Below are positions 43,163 to 53,620 of a stretch of 64,000 nt of DNA, in pieces. Position numbers and translations under genes: made by a program. The stretch covers positions 24,203,791 through 24,267,790 of the forward strand of contig CM067316.1 of assembly GCA_034231615.1 (NCBI GenBank). Reading direction: 5' to 3'. A model generated the notes under the pieces. It made no database searches. It saw nothing but the letters and a program-made list of their open reading frames with translations, and was not told the DNA's origin. This DNA comes from Meghimatium bilineatum (taxonomy: Eukaryota > Mollusca > Gastropoda > Stylommatophora > Philomycidae). Within the stretch, counting starts at the first letter, position 1. The number at the start of each line of letters is the position of its first letter.

Positions 43163-43317
43163 CTCCGATAGAAACAAATCCTGTCCAACCGTGCATTGAA
43201 CTCGGGAACACAAAGGTCTGTGAACGGGGTCCTAACCACACAGCCATGCGTTCCAACGATCAAACAGGCTAAAATTGTAAAGGTTGGAAAATGAATTTTG
43301 CGAATCACGGAAAACAT
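43163..43317 (-). CDS. Candidate insulin-like peptide B-chain exon
   Basis: From the ATG at 43315-43317 (context TTTAAAATG) the minus strand encodes MFSVIRKIHFPTFTILACLI then VGTHG, a plausible signal peptide with a hydrophobic core. It continues CVVRTPFTDLCVPEFNARLD then RICFYR. The spacing Cys36-x11-Cys48 equals that of the insulin B chain, with hydrophobic residues at the matching positions (Phe, Leu, Ile). An extra upstream Cys26 recalls molluscan insulin-related peptides, which carry one more Cys in the B chain. A possible donor CGGAG before GTACAA ends the exon in phase 2. No A chain (CCxxxC...C) was found downstream. The stretch is GC-richer than its flanks. Length is short, so chance is a real alternative. 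Confidence 0.33.
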
Positions 43318-43339
43318 TTTAAAAAAAATCAACCCATAT

Positions 43340-43500
43340 ACAACAACGTTTCGACCGCATGGCCGTTATAAGAAACACAACGTATCACACGGCGAGTAAA
43401 GGATAGCACTACCAATGATCACACCATGATGCTTTATAGAGAGGGAAATTATCGGTAAGTGATGAATAATAAAGGATAATGTAAGAAACTATAGGGACAG
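43340..43500. repeat. Possible dispersed repeat related to 53855-53960
   Basis: ACAACGTTTCGACCGCATGG here and ACGACGTTTCGACTAAAAAG at 53875 share a word and similar downstream context. Weak, class unknown. Confidence 0.3.
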
Positions 43501-43660
43501 GAATAAAACAAAACGAGCGGAAAACTAACAGACAACTGCAGGATATCCACACATGTGTCTTCTTCTCCTTCACAGTTTAAGAAGTCTTAACAAGAAGACG
43601 GTTTACTTGATGGTTGGTTGGTTGGTTGCTGATCCAGGGATCATACCCTCTGACCCAATG

Positions 43661-44056
43661 TCATTGTGTGATATATGCATGTGTTTGTGAGCTGTTGTTT
43701 TGTTCCTTATAGTGTGTTCCATTTATCTGACCCTGGAGGGAGAAACATTTTCTTGAAATCATCCAGCGCTGGGCATTCAAAAAGATGGTGTCAACAGTTA
43801 CATAGGGATGAGTGTACAGCCGGCACCCAGGGGTGTGTTGTGGTTGTACTCTGTTTAGGTGATAGTTAAGCTGTACATGTTGTGTGCGCAGTTGGAAGAT
43901 GATACTCTGGTCTTTTCTTTCCAAGAGGTTGATATTGTCTTTAAGGTTTGGACTGGTCATATATTTATAGATTTCCCTCCCAGTGTTTCCCATGGCCCAT
44001 CTGTTCATCCAATTTTCTTGGCTCACAGATTTCAACATCATTTTAACTGTGTGCAT
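43661..44056 (-). pseudogene. Nimb-like LINE C-terminal tail
   Basis: MLKSVSQENWMNRWAMGNTG, then INLLERKDQSIIFQLRTQHV, QLNYHLNRVQPQHTPGCRLY and HPYVTVDTIFLNAQRWM. It aligns with the HYLNRAEQVIIFRLRAGHNR...CxC...H...C tail of the other copies; only one knuckle Cys is kept. Open for 131 codons. Confidence 0.7.
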
Positions 44057-44080
44057 AGTTGTTTCTGTATAAGGCTGTTT

Positions 44081-44515
44081 TTATTGTGCTCGCATCTTTG
44101 TTAGTATGTCTGCCTTGTCATTGCCAGGTGTGTTTGAGTGATCAGGAATCCACTGCATAACAATGCTAGTTTCATAAGATGTAAGTAGCTGGTTGACATG
44201 TTGATATATTTCAACTACGTCAGGTTTACAATGTCCATCACATTCTACTGCTTGAAGAGCAGACATAGAGTCTATAAAAATAACAACGTTTTGGACTTAT
44301 GATGGAAAGGCATCAAATATGGTCTTCAGGTGGTACAAGGCAACTTGTAGTGCTGTTATTTCAACTTCATAGTTAGAACAAATCTCCCCACAGGCATCAA
44401 ACAACTCATCAGATGTTTTGTCTGGATATTCTATATAGACACCATAACCTGATTTGATGGTGGCTTTGAAAGCAGACCCGTCAGTATAGATATGAATCCA
44501 TTGTTCTGGGTAGAT
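44081..44515 (-). pseudogene. Nimb-like LINE RNase H
   Basis: Reads EQWIHIYTDGSAFKATIKSG near 44490, NYEVEITALQVALYHL, a VVIFIDSMSALQAVECDG stretch, then IVMQWIPDHSNTPGNDKADI. All four catalytic acids can be placed (Asp, Glu, Asp, Asp), but the domain is broken near 44285 by a stop. The long frame 44081-44266 is its second half. Confidence 0.72.
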
Positions 44516-44599
44516 TATTTTCTATGTTGCTTTCATAAAGTTTGCTGGGTCGGAACGTTTCGTTGCATTATGTCTAAATTGTGTCTTGATTTCCGGCAA

Positions 44600-45140
44600 T
44601 TTAAAAAGTGTGTGGTGGTAAACATTTTTCTACTCTTTGCAGTTCTTGTCTCTTGTTTGGGATTTGATAACCGTCTTTTATTTCACGTACATGAATGAAG
44701 ACTGACTTTTGTTTTATTCTGTGGTTTAGTTGCCAGTTTTCTACAATTATTTGGGTGGTCTTTATTTTTGCTTTTGCTTCTTTCATAAGCCTCCATTGCA
44801 CGTATATCTCTACGTATCTCAGTGGGTTCTACATTTGTATGTATTTCACATGCATCCGTTGGTGTAGATCTCATTCTCCACTATTAAGGCGTAGGGCATT
44901 GTTTTGCACTCTGTCTAGAGATTCTACATTTGTCTTGGAACATTTTATCAGAAGGGCATCTTTGTCTGTTTGCCAAGATGTGCCAGTTAGTCTTTTCAGT
45001 AACTGTAACCGCTTCAGTGCTTTATGTTTTTTAGATTATCTACGTACTTCTTGAGGGTGAGCTGGCGATCATGCGTGATTCGAAGATAAAGAAAATTCAA
45101 ATACTTATTACAGACAACAGCATCACATCTGTCGAAAACT
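44600..45140 (-). pseudogene. Nimb-like LINE RT thumb and linker
   Basis: LRITHDRQLTLKKYVDNLKN, NWHILANRQRCPSDKMFQ, RSTPTDACEIHTNVEPTEIR, RDIRAMEAYERSKSKNKDHP in three frames. The AMEAYERSK block is the one found inverted at 7700-7740. Confidence 0.68.
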
Positions 45141-45177
45141 GATTTCTGTCCTATGCACTGTTTTAAGTACTGATGCC

Positions 45178-45218
45178 TGCACGCACGCACGCACGCACGC
45201 GCGCGCGCGCGCGCGCAC

Positions 45219-45257
<39 letters not shown>
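45178..45257. repeat. (CACG)n-(CG)n-(CA)n compound repeat, Z-DNA-prone
   Basis: About 80 bp of uninterrupted purine-pyrimidine alternation: CGCA repeats, then about eight GC dinucleotides, then a long (AC)n. Confidence 0.95.
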
Positions 45258-45258
<1 letters not shown>

Positions 45259-45378
45259 GCCCTCACAAATACGTTCTCTTTGCACTTCTTAATAGAAACA
45301 GAAACACTGTAGTAAGGAAAACCTTTTTTAGTATTTGACGGTAAAGTTATGTGTTTTCTTTATAAGATTTCTCTGTTT

Positions 45379-46137
45379 GTCAGGAGTGAATGAAGATTGA
45401 TGATGTAGTCTAAGATTCCTGTATTTCTGTGTCAGGAGTGAATGAAGATTGATGATGTAGTCTAAGATTCCTGCATTTCTGTGTCAGGAGTGAATGAAGA
45501 TTGATGATGTAGTCTAAGATTCCTGTATTTCTTTGTCAGGAGTGAATAAAGATTGATGATGTAGTCTAAGATTCCTGTATTTCTTTGTCAGGAGTGAATG
45601 AAGATTGATGATGTAGTCTAAGATTCCTGAATTTCTTTGTCAGGAGTGAATGAAGATTGATGATGTGGTCTAAGATTCCTGTATTTCTTTGTCAGGAGTG
45701 AATGAAGATTGATGATGTAGTCTAAGATTCCTGTAATTCTTTGTCAGGAGTGAATGAAGATTGATGATGTAGTCTAAGATTCCTGTATTTCTTTGTCAGG
45801 AGTGAATGAAGATTGATGATGTAGTCTAAGATTCCTGTATTTCTGTGTCAGGAGTGAATGAAGATTGATGATGTAGTCTAAGATTCCTGTATTTCTTTGT
45901 CAGGAGTGAATGAAGATTGATGATGTAGTCTAAGATTCCTGTAATTCTTTGTCAGGAGTGAATGAAGATTGATGATGTAGTCTAAGATTCCTGTATTTCT
46001 GTGTCAGGAGTGAATGAAGATTGATGATGTAGTCTAAGATTCCTGTATTTCTTTGTCAGGAGTGAATGAAGATTGATGATGTAGTCTAAGATTCCTGCAT
46101 TTCTTTGTTTGTAGTGTGAAGATTGATGATGAAGTCT
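45379..46137. repeat. 52-bp minisatellite, about 14 copies
   Basis: Units start GTCAGGAGTGAATGAAGATT at 45379, 45431, 45483 and so on, exactly 52 bp apart. Differences are mostly single bases in the TGTATTTCT segment. The array resumes in degenerate form at 46469. Confidence 0.96.
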
Positions 46138-46468
46138 AAGATTACGAAATGAATATATCAGGGAAAGAATAGGTACAATATCTTTTACAGATTACATAGA
46201 GAGAGAACAGATCACGTGGTTTGGCCACATTATGAGAATGCATCGCGAAAAGTTGCCCGTACAAGCATATAGCCAAATGAGATCAGGGTACAAAGCCAGA
46301 GGAAGACCACGGAAAAGATGGATAGAAAACGTCAGGGACATCCTGAACAGACACGGTCATAGCACAGCCGAGGCCACGCATCTGGCTTTAGAAAGCAAGC
46401 TCCAGCTCCAATCACCCCTATGCTTAACGGCAAGAGTGGATCACAAACCACCTGGGGAAAGACAATAG
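46138..46468 (+). pseudogene. LINE-E RT C-terminus inside 52-bp minisatellite
   Basis: An undamaged reading frame from about 46145 gives NEYIRERIGTISFTDYIERE, ITWFGHIMRMHREKLPVQAY, GYKARGRPRKRWIENVRDIL, HSTAEATHLALESKLQL and HKPPGERQ, then stop. This is the end of a non-LTR RT, the best copy of LINE-E in the window. It is 5'-truncated and sits between array units. Fragments at 8295, 18266 and 31295 belong to the same family. Confidence 0.78.
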
Positions 46469-46640
46469 TAATGAATGAAGATTGACGATGGAGTATAAGA
46501 TTCCTCTATTTCTTTGATAGGAGTGAATGAAGATTGATGATAGTCTAAGATTCCTCTATTTCTTTGATAGGAGTGAATGAAGATTGATGACAGAATCTAA
46601 AATTCCTCTATTTTTGTGTTAGTAGTGAATAAAGATTGAT
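46469..46640. repeat. 52-bp minisatellite, degenerate right part
   Basis: Three diverged units (GTGAATGAAGATTGATGA, CTAAGATTCCTCTATTTCTT). Confidence 0.88.
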
Positions 46641-46689
46641 GTCCAACTATATATTAACCACGCGACCAAAAATAAATACAAACATCCCT

Positions 46690-46862
46690 TTAGTAGTAAA
46701 ATATTATACATTCTTCTCCTTTTCTCTATAGAAGAAATAGTAGCAAGATGTTAGACATTCTTCTCCTGCATACATTCTCTATTGTACATATAATAGCCAA
46801 ATGTTAGACATTCTTCTCATTTTCTCAGTAGAAATAATACCCAATTGTTAGACATTTTTTTT
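46690..46862. repeat. Degenerate approx. 60-bp tandem repeat
   Basis: TGTTAGACATTCTTCTC recurs three times with variable spacing. Confidence 0.65.
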
Positions 46863-47450
46863 GCGTCCATTCTCGAAGTCTTGTAGACTGTCAGAAAGTA
46901 TTACGGACTATGAATGTGCTTGCATAGGTTTTCAGCAATATATGCGCATTTCGGCGTGACACATTCGACATCATCATAGTTTCTGGATCGCTTTTAAACT
47001 CTAAGGCAGGGGTGGGCAAACTTTTTGTGCAGAGGGCCGCATTGAAAATTGTAAAGCTATTGGAGGGCCGCATATAATATTATGTATGTTTTTGTTTAAA
47101 ATTCTCGGTAAGTAATCAATTAAATATTTTTATTGTAAAGAAAGGTAGTTTTACATAATGTAGATAACTTCTGAAATAAATTACATTTCTAACAGACTTA
47201 CACTATAACAGTATATTTTCTAATATGGATAAAAGGTTTTGCAAATATTTTAACAATGTTCGTGTATTTAAAAAAATGTTTGAGGGCCGCAAAATATCAA
47301 ATGACGGGCCGCCCGTAGTTTGCCCACCCCTGCTCTAAGGGAAAAGACAGTCAACCCCACCACAAGAACATCCTAGTCACGACATGCATTGCAAATCAGT
47401 GACGGATTTACTATTATTTGTTATTTGCTTCCCTTTTGGGTCCTAAATAA
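46863..47450 (-). mobile_element. GAA-tail SINE split by a hAT MITE
   Basis: The minus-strand SINE runs 46863-46998 and resumes at 47341-47450 (GACAGTCAACCCCA, CCTAGTCACGACATGCATTG, TTTGCTTCCCTTTTGGGTCC). The break coincides exactly with the MITE and its duplicated target. Confidence 0.65.
47007..47332. mobile_element. hAT MITE with perfect 8-bp target duplication
   Basis: The 326-bp element begins CAGGGGTGGGCAAACT and ends AGTTTGCCCACCCCTG, a perfect 16-bp inverted repeat of hAT type. It is flanked by CTCTAAGG on both sides (46999-47006 and 47333-47340), the 8-bp duplication expected of hAT transposition. GAGGGCCGC words recur inside. It has no transposase. Confidence 0.93.
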
Positions 47451-48088
47451 AAGGGCGGCTACTCCATAGAGATGTACTCATAGATGTGCGTAATAATAGA
47501 TTGCATGTCATAGATTCTGAAACAAAAGGAGCCGAACAGACGACATGAGAACAGACACTTGTAGAATCAAAACAGAAGCTAAACGAATGTTTGATAGCGA
47601 AACTTGCAGCAAGCGACAAGACATGAAAGAGAATGGTATTATTAGTGAGCCGATAACATCAAGAGATGCATAAACAGTAACTTGTCAGAGTTCGTCATTG
47701 GATAGGGATAAAGACTTATAGTAATTACAATCAATCTGTGAGGCGGAGACGCCGTTTGATTAGATATGATCTGAGTTATCATGGATGATTGTTAGAATAT
47801 TACAGTTGTCAATTGTCTTGATCCAATCACCAAACCCAGTGTCGAACATTTCATTGAAAGATTGTGTCTGAAAATGAGTTAGTGGCAAGTTCCGAATTGT
47901 GGTTGAAGTAAAGTGCAATGACTCCCGTTTTGTCATTGAAAAAGAGTTGAATACGTGCACATGTCTTTGAGAGTATATTGCCGCTTATTAAATTATAACT
48001 TTTGATATAATATATACAATTCTGCAATCTTTATTATAGTTTGAAGAATAATAACAGAGATCGAAGCCTCGGGAATGAGCTATATGAA

Positions 48089-48178
48089 TGAATTAGAGAA
48101 GATATGAGAGAATGAGAGAAGATATGAGAGAATGAGAGAAGATATGAGAGAATGAGAGAAGATATGAGAGAATACTTG
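48089..48178. repeat. 20-bp tandem repeat, about 4 copies
   Basis: Units of GAGAAGATATGAGAGAATGA. Confidence 0.95.
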
Positions 48179-48254
48179 GATCGTGAAGCTCACGAATAGA
48201 CGACCCACTAGCAGAATAAAAACAAGCCTTTATATGTGAGCGTTTTGATTATTG

Positions 48255-48380
48255 CTATTATGAACATTATGTACTCTGTGCTGCATGACAACGCCGACCA
48301 ACGATATGCATGGAAATAATCGAAAATATTATGTATGAAGGAGTGTTTTGAGTCTGCTCGTAGGTCGAGATTCGTGGTTA
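48255..48380. repeat. Dispersed repeat R3, copy 1
   Basis: CTGCATGACAACGCCGACCA then ACGATATGCATGG, ATAATCGAAAATATTATG and TTTGAGTCTGCTCGTAGG resemble 63200-63300. Class unknown. Confidence 0.5.
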
Positions 48381-48669
48381 GATTAACTAGAAGAGAAGTG
48401 GTTTGCGATCACGAGATACGTCGTCTGAATGTCTACTCTATGTCGACTCGAATAGAACACTCCAAAGTAAGATGTAACGGTCAACTTTATCAAATGGACG
48501 ATAATTAGATAGCATAACCATCATGGAAACCATAGTCACGAGGGTAGACTCCCACCCATGAAAATATATATAATAATAAGGGCACTATTCGATAAAACTT
48601 GATGGACCGTTGATTGGAGGTGCATCAAACGAGGCAGATAATGTGAACAATTGTTTGACGCTTTCAATT

Positions 48670-49860
48670 TTAAACAACCACACATCACACAGAAAAAATC
48701 CACACATCACAGTAAACGAAATTCACATCACACAGTAGAAGTAAATCCACACCTCACAGTAGTAGGAATTTCAATACTTCACTGTAGAACACAACTTCTG
48801 ACACTGAAAGGCAACAAAGGGTGTAGCGAATAGATAGATAGACAGTAGAAGAAACCCACACTTCACAGTAGAAGAAAATATACGTATCATAGTAGAAGAA
48901 AATATACACATCACAGTAGAAGAAAATATACACATCACAGTAGAAGAAAATATACACATCACAGTAGAAGAAAATATACACATCACAGTAGAAGAAAATA
49001 TACACATCACAGTAGAAGATAATATACACATCACAGTAGAAGAAAATATACACATCACAGTAGAAGAAAATATACGTATCATAGTAGAAGAAAATATACA
49101 CATCACAGTAGAAGAAAATATACACATCACAGTAGAGGAAAATATACACATCACAGTAGAAGAAAATATACACATCACAGTAGAAGAAAATATACACATC
49201 ACAGTAGAAGAAAATATACGTATCATAGTAGAAGAAAATATACACATCACAGTAGAAGAAAATATACGTATCCTAGTAGAAGAAAATATACACATCACAG
49301 TAGAAGAAAATATACACATCACAGTAGAAGAAAATATACGTATCATAGTAGAAGAAAATATACACATCACAGTAGAAGAAAATATACGTATCATAGTAGA
49401 AGAAAATATACTCATCATAGTATATAGTAGAAGAAAATAGACACATTTTAGTAGAAGAAAGCACACACAGCACAGTAGAGGGAAATACACACCACACAGT
49501 AGAAGAAAATATACACCACACAGTAGAAGAAAATATACACCACACAGTAGAAGAAAATATACACCACACAGTAGAAGAAAATATACACCACACAGTATAG
49601 GAAAATACACAGCACACAGTAGAAATTCACTCCTCACAGTAAAAGAAACACACACCGCACAGTAGAAGAAAGCACACACCACACAGTAGAGGAAAATACA
49701 CACCACACAGTAGAGGAAAATACAAACCTCACAGTAGAGGGAAATACAAACCTCACAGTAGAGGGAAATTCACACCAAACAGTAGAAGAAAACATACATC
49801 ATACAGTGGAAGAAAACATACATCATACAGTGGAGGAAAACATACACATCAGAATAAAAC
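48670..49860. repeat. 24-bp minisatellite (CACATCACAGTAGAAGAAAA type)
   Basis: About 45 to 50 units of CACATCACAGTAGAAGAAAA plus TATA, with regional variants (CGTATCATAG, CACCACACAG). Because 24 is a multiple of three, all minus-strand frames stay open, giving frames of up to 311 codons that repeat an FSSTVMCI or FFYCDVYI octapeptide. There is no evidence that it is translated. Confidence 0.96.
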
Positions 49861-50940
49861 AAACCTTCAGCAAAAAATAAAAAAGTGCTTTTTGAGAAAG
49901 AATAAAAATATATATTTAGAAAATCAATAACTAATAATGGGTGTGATTACATTAAAACTAACATACTAGTAAGCTGTAATTTTTATAGAAAAAAGGTGGG
50001 GATACGGTATATGTAAAGATATCGTCTATATTTCTATAGTTTGCACGAACACCATATCCCCTTTGCAAGTCACAATACAACTTTGCCGAAATGTGCTTTT
50101 CATTTTTAAAAAACTCGTTATTTCCTTTCGTAACGCTTCTACATTTTTAACAAAATTAAACTCAAACTATATAACACACTTTTTGTGATTCACATGAAAA
50201 CAGAAGTGAATGCTGTCTCACTACGTATATGCCTAAGAATAAACTCTTGACAAATCTAAATAAGCTTCCCACTCTCTGAATGCAGAAACAGAAAGATATC
50301 ACATTAAAAAACGCATATGTAGAGCTCTACTTGCAACATTTTGACAACATTCAAGGTTTTCCCATGATACAATATATAATTACTGAATATTTTAAGTGAA
50401 TTAGGTTCAGGTGTGCATAATATGTGGACAAGTTCCCTATTAATGTTTCTATGAATGTGATACCCTTTTCTCCATAAAGCGTTTTTTTGGAGGGAAAAGA
50501 GTGTATTTTTGCAAAAAAGAGAATGCAGAAATAAACCACAGCCGTATCAATTCATTGGGTAGCATTCACAAAGTGAAACTAAATATGAAAGATATAGGGC
50601 CTATCTTGTGATAATGCCAAAAAAAAATAAAATATTTACACCTTTTGTTTTGGCAAAAATTTCTTTTACAAATTTCAATGCATGCATTTTATTATACAAA
50701 TCATGTAATATCTTGAAAATTTCATACAATTAGCGAGAAACATCTGGTATTAAAGGGAAATAACCGTTTTAAATTGTGAACACAAAAACGAAGATATTTG
50801 AATAAACTGGTTTGTTGTAAAAATACTACACCGAGCAATATAGGGAAAGCATTTGAAAGCATACGTTTTTAAATGAAAGTCCATCTGTTCTGTTGTGTTT
50901 CTGTAAACAAAATTACATAACTTGTATAGCTAATCGCGTG
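49860..50940. other. No recognised gene
   Basis: AT-rich sequence with short frames. Nothing supportable. Confidence 0.5.
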
Positions 50941-51103
50941 GTCTAGGTTTGCTACATTTTAACCTGTATCTTTCCTTCTGTATATGTGTGTATCTTCGCT
51001 CTGCGTATGAGTGTACCTTTTGCCCTGTGTATGCGTATCTTTCGCTCTGTGAGTGTGTGTGTGTATCTTTCCTTGCGTGCACAATATAATGCGTGCTTTC
51101 TAC

Positions 51104-51447
51104 ACGTTGAAGAGATGGAGAATGCAATCTCAAATTTGTCTGTAAGAAAAGCGTCAGCTCTAGACTCCATTCCAGCCGAAGTTTACGCCGTCAGTGGCCC
51201 TGTTATGACCGCTAAACTCACAGAGTTCCTCCAGACAATGTGGAACCTGGAAGCGATACCACATGATTTTAAGGATGCTTCCATCATACATCTATACAAG
51301 AAAAAAGGAAATCGCATAGCTTGCAACAACCGCCGAGGCATATCCCTGCTCTCTATAGCAGGCAAGATCCTGGCCTACGTCGTGTTAAATAGACTGCAAG
51401 CCCATCTTGAGAGAGGTCTCTTCCAAGAGAGCCAGTGTGGCTTCTGA
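51104..51447 (+). pseudogene. LINE-Z RT fingers
   Basis: EEMENAISNLSVRKASALDS, IPAEVYAVSGPVMTAKL, FKDASIIHLYKKKGNRIACN, NRRGISLLSIAGKILAYVVL and LFQESQCGF (normally PESQCGFR). It ends at TGA 51445-51447 where Arg is expected (CGA to TGA). Residues before the EEMENAI block are not LINE-like. Confidence 0.8.
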
Positions 51448-52224
51448 CAGGGCAGAGATAAAGTTGACATGATATTCACTGCCAGATTCTACAGCAAAAG
51501 TGTCGCGAATAGAAAATTGACCTCTACACCACATTTGTCGACCTACTAAGGCATTCGACACTGTAAATCGTGGACTACGGAAGATCATGGTCAAAATTGG
51601 ATGTCCATAAAAATCACCAACATGGCTCGCCAGTTTCATGATGGTATGACAGCTTGTGTGCAAGATGACGGCACACACGCAAACCCGTTTCCAGAAACAA
51701 ACGATGTCAAACAGCATTGCGTATTAGATCCGACGCTCTTCAGCATGGTGTTCTCTGCCATATTAAATGATGCCTTCCGGAATAACAGTGCAGGAATTTA
51801 CTTTCGATATCGAGCTGATGGTTGGCTATTAAACGGTAGCAGATTGAAGGCCAAGACCAAAACTAAGACGAACATTGTTCGCAACATCTTGTTTGCCGAC
51901 GATTGTGAACTAAACTCGACCAGTCTGAAAGACATGCAGGACAACATGGACCTCTTTTCTTTGGTCTGTGATGCGTTCGGTCTCACCATTACCACTGCAA
52001 AGATATTGGAAATATATCTACCAGTGCCAGGTGTCCCCTACACAGAACCAATAAAGAGACAAAATCTCAATGCTGCCAGTAAGTTTGTATATCTAGGAAG
52101 CACCCTATCGCAAACTACGACAATTGACGATGATATTGCCCTGCTCATTGTTTGCGCCAGTGCGGTATTAGGGAGCCTTCGTGCCAAATGTCTTGATCAG
52201 GTGTGGTCTCAGTTTGACAACTAA
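51448..52224 (+). pseudogene. LINE-Z RT palm
   Basis: After a frame-broken motif A (the TFVDL...FDTVNRG wording is split by a 1-bp loss near 51548), the frame 51601-52224 carries KITNMARQFHDGMTACVQDD, VKQHCVLDPTLFSMVFSAIL (motif B, Gly lost), NILFADDCELNSTS (motif C, both Asp kept), a TTTAKILEIYLPVPG stretch and KFVYLGSTLSQTTTIDDDI. It ends near 52220 by frameshift. Length and order fit the palm and early thumb. Confidence 0.82.
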
Positions 52225-52826
52225 GTTGAACGTGTACCGCGCAGTGGTTCTACCAACACTGCTTTATACTGCGTTATCCTGGACTGTCTATGCGAGACAC
52301 GATCGACAGCTTAACTCTTCCTACCTTCGGTACCTAAGAAAACTCATGGAAGTACGTTGGCAGGATTGAGTACCAGACACAGAAATTCTTTAAAAGTCCC
52401 GTATGCAAAGCATGCATGCCTTGTTGACTAGGTTCCAACTCCGCTGAACTGGCAGCATCGTCTATATGTCAGAAAACCCCCTTCCAAAGAAATTATTCTA
52501 TTGGGAGCTGTGGTGATGGTAAACGTTCAAGCGGACAGAAAAGGCACTTCAATGATCACCTAAAAAAAACTATCTCAAGCCCTACAGTATCGATCCTAGC
52601 TCCTGGGAGACTACAGCCCTTGATCGCTCAGCTTGGCACACCAAGATCACTGTTGGCATCAGTAAATTTGACAAAGAAAGAATACTGCGGGCAATTTAGA
52701 AGCGACGGAAGCGGAAGGTCAAATCCGAAAATTCTCCTACCTCGTACCTCTGAACTACTGCAGGCACTGCAATACAACTTTTCTGGCACGAATCGGATTC
52801 ATCGGGCATCTACGAACTCATGTTTT
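52225..52826 (+). pseudogene. LINE-Z thumb, basic region and C2H2 finger
   Basis: Frame 52181-52369 gives TKLNVYRAVVLPTLLYTALS, RHDRQLNSSYLRYLRKLMEV. Further frame-broken blocks correspond to the ERLPKKLFYGEL...GGQKKRFKD region of the 37-kb copy. The final YCRHCNTTFLARIGFIGHLR then TH (52756-52821) is a Cys-x2-Cys-x12-His-x3-His zinc finger. Its DNA- or RNA-binding role in the element is inferred only. Confidence 0.78.
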
Positions 52827-52919
52827 GCTTTTTTCTACTTGTTCATCACATTTTTTGTTTTTCATGCCGTGCTCATCTTCGCTTGCGAAGAAGGAACAGC
52901 TTAATCATCATAATGCGTG

Positions 52920-53450
52920 CACGTGTACTTGATATTTGTTGGCCTTGAATGCCTGAAACACTTAAAAGTGCAAGGACGAACACAATGCTGCTTTCTTAAT
53001 TTTGAAATGGCAGTTATTCATCATGAAAAAATTCGTTGTTCTGAAAGTTCGCCTTTCTTGTTTGAAATATAACATAAACACTGTTATACGAGAATATTTT
53101 GTTACCTCGTTACAACACCAGACAAGATGTTATTTAATTACTGTATTGTTGTAAAAAATGTGTCTGCAACTTAAAAATTTATATTTGTTTTTCGGTATGC
53201 GAAAAACAAGAATGTTTCACCATGGACCATAAAACCAACCATCATGCAACGTTAAACCTCTAGCTGGTGACATGCTTATATTGTGATACTTCCCTCTTAT
53301 GGAAACCCCAGCAGCACTGCATCTATACAGTTATGTATTTATGTCCTCCCAGTAGGAGGTTTGTTCTTGAAAATTTAGTTTTAAGTGTGTTGATTATAAT
53401 CATCGTGGCACACCAGTCATGTCCATACGGGCTTAGATCTCCTCTTCAGT
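52920..53450. other. No recognised gene
   Basis: AT-rich; nothing supportable. Confidence 0.5.
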
Positions 53451-53454
53451 AAAT

Positions 53455-53620
53455 AGTACTTACGTAAAAAACAGATGATGCATTTTTACTGCACGACGAC
53501 TAACACACTATCACTACCGGAAGTTCACGTGAAATAATACACGCAATTGTAAACAAGCTAAAATTATACAAATAACAATACACGTGACATAAACAACGTT
53601 TACGACCAAAAGACATTTAT
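53455..53620. repeat. Dispersed repeat R1, copy 2
   Basis: ACTTACGTAAAAAACAGATG, CTAACACACTATCACTACC, GTAAACAAGCTAAAATTATA. Related to 7445-7602. Confidence 0.45.

Larger units (their letters stand above)
43612..45140 (-). mobile_element. Nimb-like LINE, second subfamily, 5'-truncated
   Basis: The minus-strand element covers RT thumb (RITHDRQLTLKKYVDNLK near 45050), linker, RNase H and C-terminal tail, ending at (CCAA)n next to 43612. The order and wording match the rearranged copy at 7612-8290. Multiple stops throughout. Confidence 0.75.
51095..52920 (+). mobile_element. LINE-Z, RT through zinc finger and 3' end
   Basis: A 1.8-kb, 5'-truncated non-LTR element. It starts within the RT fingers and ends after a C2H2 zinc finger and a 3' UTR with the hairpin CTTCGCTTGCGAAG (near 52878-52891). 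The same finger and hairpin occur in the minus-strand copy at 37244-37990. Confidence 0.82.

Noticed and set aside
43075..43272. 65-codon plus-strand frame over the insulin-like candidate
   Set aside because: No signal peptide or motif; the minus-strand reading has more structure.
45379..46137. Regular 52-bp spacing suggestive of a CRISPR-like array
   Set aside because: The whole unit is repeated; there are no unique spacers, and the context is eukaryotic.
48754..49706. 311-codon and 163-codon minus-strand frames
   Set aside because: Products of a 24-bp minisatellite in phase with the code.
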